Shown piece after piece: positions 56,150 through 64,000 of a DNA stretch of 64,000 bases; positions within the stretch are counted from its first letter, which is position 1; every line of letters starts with the position of its first letter. Location of the stretch: positions 25,905,457-25,969,456 of the forward strand of contig OW388290.1 in the NCBI GenBank assembly GCA_936450465.1, given 5' to 3'. A program made the translations under genes and the position numbers. The DNA is from Gibbula magus. Its lineage: Eukaryota; Mollusca; Gastropoda; Trochida; Trochidae. A model generated the notes under the pieces. The model did no database searches, was not told where the DNA came from, and saw only the letters and a list, made by a program, of their open reading frames with translations.

Positions 56150-59100
56150 CCAGTAAAAAAAGCGACTGAAACATAATTACACCTGAAAGGTTGTGTGCAT
56201 ACTCCTTGGCCAATGGCGATTCTAAATGGTAGATTTCGTGACCCGTGACCCCAAATAGGGTCACAGGGGTCACAACCTTGAAAACCTCTATTCATCTTCT
56301 TCAGTTCCAAAAGATATAGAGAGCTGGTCTCCTTTAAAAAAAAAACTATGGTGATCGTAAGTCACCAAGGAAACCTTAGCGCAATGTTAAAGAATGGGAG
56401 TTAAAGTTAACCTTAGGAAAGGTTGTTTTGTGAAAGGAGGCCGGAAGTTTCAAAACAGAATCTGTAAATGATTTTTTTTAATCAGTGTTTTGGAATCTCC
56501 TTAAACAGGTGAGATAGAAGAGGCAAATGTGCCTTTATTCTTCTTAATGATGTCCTAGGACAAACATGTGTCAACGAAGTCCAAGAAGGTACGTCATGTT
56601 CATAAAATATTCACTTAAATGCCAAACATTGTCAAAAATCATTTTTGAAATAGCGATTTCAACACTATTTGTGTTTGTACAGATATGATACGTTTACTGC
56701 CATGCCCTCATGAATAAAATTGTGAGTACTTCCTTACGAGATATGTGCTAATCACAGACATTCAGAATCGACTTTATCCGTAATTACTTTTTTGTGTATG
56801 GCTCTGTTTAAAGTTTAGTGTATATTAGATTGGCAATTTATTTTACTAAATCAAACAACAAAAAGTGCGTACCCGCTGTTTCGTCCCACAGGCATTCAGG
56901 TTGAATGTATTAAATGTAGTCTTTGAATCCGGCGTCTTCTTCAGATGACACGTTTTATCCAGTAGGTGAAGATCTGCCGTTTTCAGACCAGGATATAGTC
57001 TTTTCAGGTTAGCAACGTTGACAGTCAGACGGAACGCAGTCGAATCACAGTTCACCTTCACTGCTTTCGTAGTCAGATCCGTCATATCAGGTGCTGTTGA
57101 ATAATTATTTTGTCTTGGTATAATATTGTTGTATTTTGGGTCATACTATATACACTACTACCAATCATCGTATCTGTATACGGACCAGATCACTGAGGGA
57201 ATCAGCAAACATCAAGAGTCATATACCGAGTTATAACCGGATGCCCGGAAGCCCGAATTGCGTAACCGACTAAATAGCTAGTGTTTTTAATCCTGGCTTT
57301 ATTGTACTAACAAATTCAACAATACCGGTCCCCATTGCTCGTGGTTCACTATTTATATTTTCACGTAATATATCTACATATAATTTCTTCATATTAACTT
57401 TTTTTTATTCTTTCAGCGTTTCTAGGTTAATCTTCAATAATGCAATGTACACTCGTACACAAATATTCGACGTACAGAATATATTTTAACATACTTACAT
57501 ATACTGATATATAGATGATATTTTTTTCTTCTTGACTAATACCATTTTATCTCATCGAATGAGGTACAAATATAATACTTCCACGAGATGAGCTAAAACA
57601 TGGTATTTGTAAAGAATTGACAGCTATTCTATTTATTTTATGAAGTTATCATTGTCGTCACGTCCGCACAGGGTCGTTGTCCTGTCGAGTAACCGCAAGG
57701 AAGAGCCCGTCACCACAGCAACAATGTGACGTCATAAGACAATTCATTACGTCATATCTTCGTAACATGACATCAAACTCTTGAACTTTAACCTTTCAGT
57801 GGTGATATATATCAGTCACTGGTCACAGTGAAAATAAAATATATTTTAACTGAAGCTTCAAAGACAGTTTATTTCAAAGATAAATAGAGAATACTAAACG
57901 ACGTTCCGTTTAATAACATAATTATGAAACGAGTGAGTTGTTTGTATTTGACGAGCGAAAGCGACTTAAATACAAATACCGTCTCACGAGTTTCATAAAT
58001 ATGTTATTAAACAGAACCGAGTTTAGTATCTTATTTATTACTCACTGATTTAAATGCAACTTAATTCCACAAACTCGTCGATAAATGGGACACACTCCAT
58101 TGCGATCGCGGCGCTGCCATTATGGCGTCACGCCAATCGGCAGCACGCGATGTTATTACACTAATAACTGTAATAACACGGTAGATTGTTTAAACTGCGA
58201 TATCATCAACGGGTGAGTAATAAATCAAAGTATGCCATTGCTCCACATATAATAAAACCATGAAGTTATTGTTAATACATTCAATACATTTTCCGTACAG
58301 CTAATGTAATGTAGTGTCAAAAACAAGATACCAGAAATCATATGTAGTCAACGATCAATCTCAATTTGAATATAAACAAGTAAAGGAATGCAACGAACAA
58401 CTAGTTAAGATATGTCACCTCAAGGGCCCCATAAAACATCCAATGTCCGTTTGAAGTTGAGTTTCACAATGTCTTCATCATGTTGTCTAACGATAGTGTG
58501 TATCATGTCAACGCCAATATATTTTCCTTTAAAATAAGACCTCAAATAAAACTAGGAATGCAGCATCCATACTTAGGTCTTCAAGACGTCTGCTTGACCT
58601 TGAACCTCATGTTTGACCTAAATGCCCTTTCATTAATAATTTAAAATGAGCTGTCAATTATGTCTATATCTTCGGTAGTGTTCGGAAATGTAAGTCTCTA
58701 AAGAACATACATCTGAAAACGGGAAAATCACCTATTAGGTGTCTCCTACATTATGTTCTTCATTCTTGTGACAAAACTGTTTATATTTATATTATAAGGT
58801 GTAACATCAAACACGTGTGCTATCAGTTCCACTTAAATAGATGTAAATTTGTTTAGATTGCATACATAGTTGTTATGGTCATCTGAATATTCAAGAAAAT
58901 ACTTTTAAAATTCTTAGTTGTAGCCTTTTGCGATGTTTAAAGCCGAACGTTTTACCAGGAGGGTTCAACATAAAACCTGTTGTTCTTGAAATTGTGTCAA
59001 AATAGGTGTACATATAGTGTCAGTAGCGTAATTTGTAAAGCAGTTATGATATTTAAAACTTTGAATAAAAAGGCGAGTTTGGAAAATGACAATATCCTAT

Positions 59101-62100
59101 GACCTATCATACATAAACTATGACAGAGCAATACTTGAAAATTGGAATACTTTAAAAAAGGATATCTCTGTTTTAAATGATTTGTTAAACATATTGGTAT
59201 CTTCAGTGGTTTATGATAGAAAATTCCCAAAAGAAAATACTCCTCGAACATTCTCAGAAGTTCAATAATTCAATTACTTTTGTAAATGTCCAAATTGTAC
59301 CATACCTATCTACTATTATACGATAGTGATCTGCAATAGAATTGTTACTAAGGTAATTGGGAATAGAATGCAGCAATAAGTTTTCAGAAAAAAATGCATT
59401 TGCTACAAAGTTATGTTCCTTTAAACATGAATGTTAGGTAACTTTCTTATGCCTTTATTTAGCTTTAAATGAAGTATCGCACATACATCGAACAAACGAT
59501 TTTTAAAGATGTGTACCTTCAAAACCGTGAAAGCACATACAAAATATCTGTTATTATGGCCCTGACCGCAATCCAAAGCCTAGGTGGGGTATCTTGATGC
59601 CCATATATTGTTCTCAGTTTTATGAAAACGTGATTAGTTTTATAGATATTGAGGTATGAAAATGTCCAAGGGTAGATAGCTACAAAAAGAAGTAAAAAAT
59701 AGAGCCACTGGCTCTGTAGCCCATCAGGCTTATTATACATTAACTAATTCAAAATGTCAACTTCTAGGTGAGAGGTACAACAAATAGGAAGCACTTTAAA
59801 TGGGGAGGATGAAATAGGTCTTAAGATCCTTACCCCTGTGGCCTATCTTTGAGGCCAGAGATAAAATCGTCTACAAATAAAGTCACACTTGAAGATTTAA
59901 TTCATTAATGTTGTTTCCTTTCAAATTATCTCCCTTTGAAGAGCACATAAAATCTCAAGATGAAAATAGCTTTTCAGGTCATGACCTCTGTGACCTATAT
60001 TTGGGGTCACAGGGTCATTAATTTAACAATTTTGAATCCTCACTGGCTATACACAACTTTTCAGCTCTCTAGACCTTTTGGGACTGGAGAAAAAGATGAA
60101 AATAGGTTTTTAAGGTTGTGACCCCTGTGACCCGATTTGGGGTCAGGGGGTCACGAAATCTACAATTTAGAATCTCCATTGGCCAAGGAGTCTGTACACC
60201 AACTTCAACTCCCTAGACCAAATGGTTCTGGAGAAGAAGACGTTTACAGAAAGACGGGCGGATGGACGGACGTCGAACACCATGCCATGCCATAAGCCCA
60301 TCGGCCCTTTTAGGCCAGATGGCCCAAATATCCAAAATTGTGCTTCAAGTTTCACTAATGTAGGTCACAGGCTATCATCCCATGGCCACCAGCCCCATAA
60401 AAAAAACTTGATAAGAACAATAGGTATTTATGGCTTTTGTCTTGGAGACCTAATATAAATAGAGCTGGTGCTCTTTGAAACTTTTAAATGCTAACATACC
60501 TACAGCGTTCTAGCCCATGAATCTTGATGGAAAATATCATTTGTAAAAAAATCATTTTAAATCAATGAATAGCTCCTGTCAGCTACGAGTGACCCAGTTT
60601 CAAATCCCATGAAGACAATATGGAGGCTACATGCAGCTGAGTCTACGCTAAATTGAAGTACAAATCACATGATTAAGTCTAGGTAGGAGCTAACTAAACC
60701 ATGATCCAAATAACGGTTAATGAGGCCCTGTTGTCTTACCCTTTTTCTCGCTTTTCCTTTCTCCATTTATTTCTCCTTTCTTGTCTCCATTATCTCCTTT
60801 CTTCTCATTCACTTTCTCTGTGCATGTCAGTTTATGGTAACAGTTAGTAGTCACGGGTTGTTGTAGGAGTATGTCAGAAAAATTCAGATTCTTCCTGCGG
60901 TTGGATCTTAGTATGGTCAACATTGCCTTTCGTTGTTTACTACGAATCCTTGAGCATTTTCCCTGTCTGTAAGAGAGAAAGCCACCCGAAAACGTAATGT
61001 GATTTGATAGGTCTAAACAAGGTACAAGCATCTCTTAGAACATTTGCAATCATTTAAGAGCGGCACAGAGCTGCCACGACCAACAATGTCACGTTGGTTT
61101 CCATGATAGTTAGTAACGACTTCGCTGTTATCAGTATTTTAACATTGGAGGAAAGTGTGAAACAAATGTACAAATTACAAAAGGTATTTTGGGTTTAGGT
61201 TATTCATCGTATGTAAAAACATTACATTGGCAATGATATGCTAATGTTACAATTAGCAAAATTAAAAAGTCCCCAGAGGAGACCAGCAAATGAAAACACA
61301 AGTCTTATTAGTATTCAAATTATATTGACTTAAGCAAACAAATAATCCGATTAACAATACAGATCTTCAAATGAGATATAAAAGGGTTGTGATAGGGTGA
61401 CAAATATAATAATAGAGTTATCAATGTCACTTTATAGTCACTTCACAGCACAGAAATCTTGTAACTTGAATGCAGAATGTCCAAGAAAAAGTCAGTGGTG
61501 ACAGTGGCAGTGAAATCGAGCGCAGGTATATATTGCATATGTAGATTGTCAACCCGTCTCTTCAACAGACTTATTTATAGTATCGACTGCCTATCTCAGA
61601 AATTTCTCTGATCTTCTACATCATTTCACTTAGTCGCTACATCAAAATTGATATATTAAGAAGTTATGGGAAGGGAGGAAACACTATTTGTGACACCCTT
61701 ATAGTAAAGTGCAAATTCAAAACCAAGTGACCCTCAAACTTGTTCGACCAAAATAAACAAGTAAACCATGTCAAAACTAAAGAGCAATACAACAGTAACA
61801 GTATAATTTCAATCATCCTCTGTTCTTGCTTATCCTGGACTATCTACTTGTAATACTTGTATCACAGTACATTTATTTTGTTATTTCTTAGTCTATTCAC
61901 ATATGGGGATATATTTTGTGTGTGGTACACCTAGTTTTAATCAGGTCAAAAGAATGCAGCGTTACACATTACTTAAGTCAACACTTACCTGTATCCGATT
62001 TCATGACAGAAAACATCAGCCAATCCAGGATTGGATAAGCAGAGTCCTTGCCACGTTTTGTTATAATACATCTCAAGACCTGAATCACTGCCCGACAAAC

Positions 62101-62112
62101 GTAAGCGGGGGT
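53693..62112 (-). CDS. SRCR-ZP secreted protein, paralogue of gene 2 (5' end outside window)
   Basis: Exons 62112-61989, 60966-60740, 57093-56873, 55901-55537 and 53897-53693 encode one SRCR domain, a Lys/Glu/Gly-rich linker, ZP-N, ZP-C and a short tail ending in TAA. All four junctions are phase-consistent (2, 1, 0, 2). The ZP exons have exactly the same lengths (221, 365, 205 nt) and splice sites as gene 2, at about 82%, 93% and somewhat lower protein identity by eye. The SRCR part is far more divergent. The first kept exon starts in phase 1, so more exons, and possibly a defensin-like exon, lie beyond the right edge. As in gene 2 there is no membrane anchor after the ZP domain, so it should be secreted. 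Confidence 0.72.
53945..54362. mobile_element. Palindromic repeat family 3, in last intron of gene 3
   Basis: Interrupts GGACAGTCCTTT / GTATTAAAGTAAG, which is continuous in gene 2 near 26265. Its palindromic half (54190-54350) matches 13185-13345. Confidence 0.75.
55537..55901 (-). CDS. Gene 3 ZP central exon
   Basis: 365 nt, phase 0 to 2, with acceptor CCACAG and donor GTATGT. It differs from exon 29133-28769 at about nine of 122 residues. It lacks the 48-bp donor duplication seen in gene 2. Confidence 0.9.
56079..56146. repeat. (AT)n microsatellite
   Basis: 34 uninterrupted AT dinucleotides in the intron between the ZP-N and central ZP exons of gene 3. Confidence 0.95.
56873..57093 (-). 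CDS. Gene 3 ZP-N exon
   Basis: 221 nt, phase 1 to 0. It reads APDMTDL, VKVNCDSTAF, LLDKTCHLKK and NACGTKQR. Thirteen of 74 residues differ from gene 2 by my count, while the cysteines are unchanged. The donor is GTACGC. Confidence 0.88.
57520..58230. mobile_element. Inverted family-3 copy next to a family-4 copy
   Basis: 57520-57850 is family 3 in reverse; 57885-58230 is family 4 (ACTAAACGACGTTCCGTTTA). Together they help explain why this intron is longer than that of gene 2. Confidence 0.6.
59697..60330. repeat. Interspersed element family 6, long copy
   Basis: Opens AGAGCCACTGGCTCTGTAGC, has repeated GTGACCCCTGTGACC blocks, and ends GGCGGATGGACGGACG then CATGCCATAAGCCCATCGGC. A reverse partial copy lies at 56185-56330. 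Confidence 0.65.
60740..60966 (-). CDS. Gene 3 SRCR C-terminal half and charged linker exon
   Basis: 227 nt, phase 2 to 1. After the split Arg it reads QGKCSRIRSK, LNFSDILLQQ, TTNCYHKLTC and then about 25 residues of Lys/Glu/Gly/Asn repeats. It occupies the SRCR C-half position but keeps only three cysteines. The charged linker has no counterpart in gene 2. Confidence 0.65.
61989..62112 (-). CDS. Gene 3 SRCR N-terminal half exon
   Basis: 124 nt, phase 1 to 2, donor GTAAGT. It reads RLRLSGSDSGLEMYYNKTW, GLCLSN and VFCHEIGYR, a textbook SRCR N-half with both cysteines. It was found from splice sites and motif; the open frame on the other strand here is a shadow. Confidence 0.85.
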
Positions 62113-62789
62113 CTATATTGGAAATAGAATTATATTTTATATTTGTTCATGAATTGTTCTCATTTTAACTGTTTCTCATTTTTTCATTTTTACCGACCAA
62201 TAATAGAACAATCAAGGGGACAAAGAAGGGAATGATCGGGTGTGGGATGTAACTCTAATCATGATCATTAATCAACAAGTAAAATGAACTATTGCACTCT
62301 CAAATTGTACATATGCAAGCTATTAAAACTTCTGATCTTCTCTTTATATGATTACGTTGATCTGAAATGAACGGATATGTACTGAAAAAATGGAAAGAAA
62401 AAAATACTGATAGCTGAACAGAAGTTGAAGAGGATGGGCAATGGTCACTTCTGCCTCAAGCCCAGTTTAATTCAGAGATTGGTAGCATAAGAAGAATATT
62501 TGGATCCACTATTTCGAACATGAGTCAAAGATTCATAACAAAGACAATGGAAACACTATGTTTCTCCAGCCATCAGGGCTTAAACGACATCATATTCGTT
62601 ATTCTCATAACCATAATGACATGATTAAGTGTATTTACCTAAAGGGAGATTATGAAGTAAATAGTAGTTTGAAGTAAATACATACATTAAAAACATTAAT
62701 TCAATGTATTCAGTGTATACTTTATATTTTACATTTTCTACATACTTATCAGGTTTGAAAAACTAACATTGCCCAACATCCTCAGATAA

Positions 62790-63385
62790 AAAAAAGGGAC
62801 GCTACCCGGTATAGGTGGCACTGGAGAGTCGTGAGGGCTGTTACATCATTTTCCCTATTTTGTTGAGCAAGCATACGCTCACGCGTGTTTTCTCTCTCGA
62901 CCATACGCTGTTTTCGGACTTTTCCATGCAGCTGAACTAATTCTTGCTAATTAGTCGGCTTCTTGGTTGGGTTTGGTTTGGGTATTCGGACCTGCTTGTC
63001 AGGATTTCTAGCCGGTCTTGCATTCGTGTGCTAGGCGGGCTAGTTGTGATAGGTGTCAATTGCTTGCCTGCCTATCAGGCGGACTGCTCGTGTTCCGTTT
63101 CTCTGCTCGCTTGAGAGTGAGCATTGGTTCTCGTTAGTCTTTGACTTGACCTGCTTCAGCTAGTCAGCTCTCAAAGACCCGCAATCCGTGTGCTGTCATT
63201 GCAAGGCCATCTGTCTCTTCTGTCAACAGATGAGTAAGGTATGCCTCGCCCTCTGATTGAGAAGGACGTTGGGCCCCTTAGAATAGGCATACAGATCCCC
63301 CGCCGCGGGACAGGTCGTCTAGGTCTTCCGTCTCCTTGCATTCTCTCCTAGTCACCGCGTCTCCCCAGTGCGTAGCTCAACACCC
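62790..63385 (+). mobile_element. GC-rich retroelement fragment, left part
   Basis: Base composition changes abruptly to GC-rich at about 62795. A plus-strand stretch near 63185 reads CCHCKAICLFCQQ, CxxC pairs like the zinc-binding start of DIRS-type gag proteins, then stops. Assignment to a DIRS-like element is tentative. Confidence 0.4.
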
Positions 63386-63394
63386 CCGTTTATC

Positions 63395-63760
63395 AAATTC
63401 AAGCAAATTCTTTATTCTCTATACACCACCACTGGTGGTACAAGAGCATAGTAATATAAACAAAACAAACATATACAAAATTGTGAAGGTCAATATCAGT
63501 ACAGTTTTTTCAGTTCGGTATTTACAATTGTTATAAATCTGGACAATTTCTTTACGACTCTGAGTTTTTGTGAACATAACAAATTTTTCATTTTGGGAAT
63601 ATTTGGGAAAATATATATATATTCTGGTATATACAGTTTTCTTCTATCTGAGAAAGCTGAACATCGAAACAAGTAGTGAAATTCATCTGCTATTGCTGGA
63701 GAGTTACAGAGCGGGCAATTTCTATTTTCATCAAGGTGGATGTTGTTATCCACGAAATGG
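63395..63760 (-). pseudogene. LINE ORF2 C-terminal fragment
   Basis: A minus-strand frame reads RNCPLCNSPAIADEFHYLF, RCSAFSDRRKLY and VKKLSRFI, the CxLC...DExHxLxxC zinc-like motif at the end of many non-LTR reverse transcriptases. It lies within the GC-rich fragment on both sides and so probably inserted into it. Confidence 0.65.
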
Positions 63761-63764
63761 CGGG

Positions 63765-64000
63765 GGCATTGGCAAGATGGCGCACCTAGCAGGTGACGTT
63801 TGCCAGCTGACTCCTCTCACCTTCGTCTAAGAGGTAGTGGTCTCGGGCTGCAAACTCTCTTGTTCTCCGCGTCTTGCGCACATTTGTGCTGGGTAGCAGA
63901 CTGTCTCGACGAAGCTTCGGCCGTCTATAGGGATACGGTGTCTGCACCTATGGACGCCAGGTTTGGATCTCCTCCCAGTGCATTGTCCTACGTCCCTGTC
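63765..64000. mobile_element. GC-rich retroelement fragment, right part, running off the window
   Basis: Composition matches 62790-63385, suggesting one element split by the LINE tail. No domain is recognised in the visible part. Confidence 0.35.

Overview
The window is animal nuclear DNA, most likely from a bivalve mollusc. It is AT-rich, has intron-split genes with GT-AG borders, and is packed with short inverted-repeat transposons, LINE tails, a DIRS-type retrotransposon and interspersed elements with (GTCT)n or (GGAC)n tracts of a kind familiar from bivalve genomes. There is no bacterial gene layout. Most long open frames are repeats or antisense shadows. The real genes have short exons that I found by joining splice sites, reading phase and domain motifs; all are on the minus strand.

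Three genes for secreted modular proteins lie head to tail. (1) At about 5.6-9.4 kb is a small gene for a secreted single-CUB-domain protein (4-5 exons). (2) From 48.85 kb down to 26.02 kb is a gene whose exons encode, in order, a signal peptide, a micro-exon, a six-cysteine beta-defensin-like domain, split-exon SRCR domains, and a complete ZP domain (ZP-N plus ZP-C) with a short tail and no membrane anchor. (3) From beyond the right edge down to 53.69 kb is a paralogue with at least one SRCR domain and a nearly identical ZP domain. CUB, SRCR and ZP modules together recall DMBT1-like scavenger/mucosal proteins. The defensin-like domain at the start of an SRCR-ZP protein is the most unusual feature I found.

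The 16 kb between genes 1 and 2 is mostly mobile DNA: a 2.4 kb TIR element (9.6-12.0 kb), several MITEs, a LINE remnant, and a broken DIRS element (18.65-24.0 kb) with gag-like, RT/RNase H and tyrosine-recombinase reading frames, inverted terminal repeats and a 135-bp GC-rich tandem array. The introns of gene 2 hold a 1.64 kb foldback transposon, a Tc1-like transposase remnant, copies of several MITE families and direct repeats. Between genes 2 and 3 lies a 2.76 kb inverted-repeat element with a 1.2 kb 31-bp purine minisatellite, only about 0.2 kb upstream of the gene 2 start codon. The right end (62.8-64.0 kb) is GC-rich element DNA split by a LINE tail.

Exon borders come from reading splice motifs and phase by eye. 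Most junctions are phase-consistent, and I state where they are not. Family calls rest on motif recognition, not on a search.
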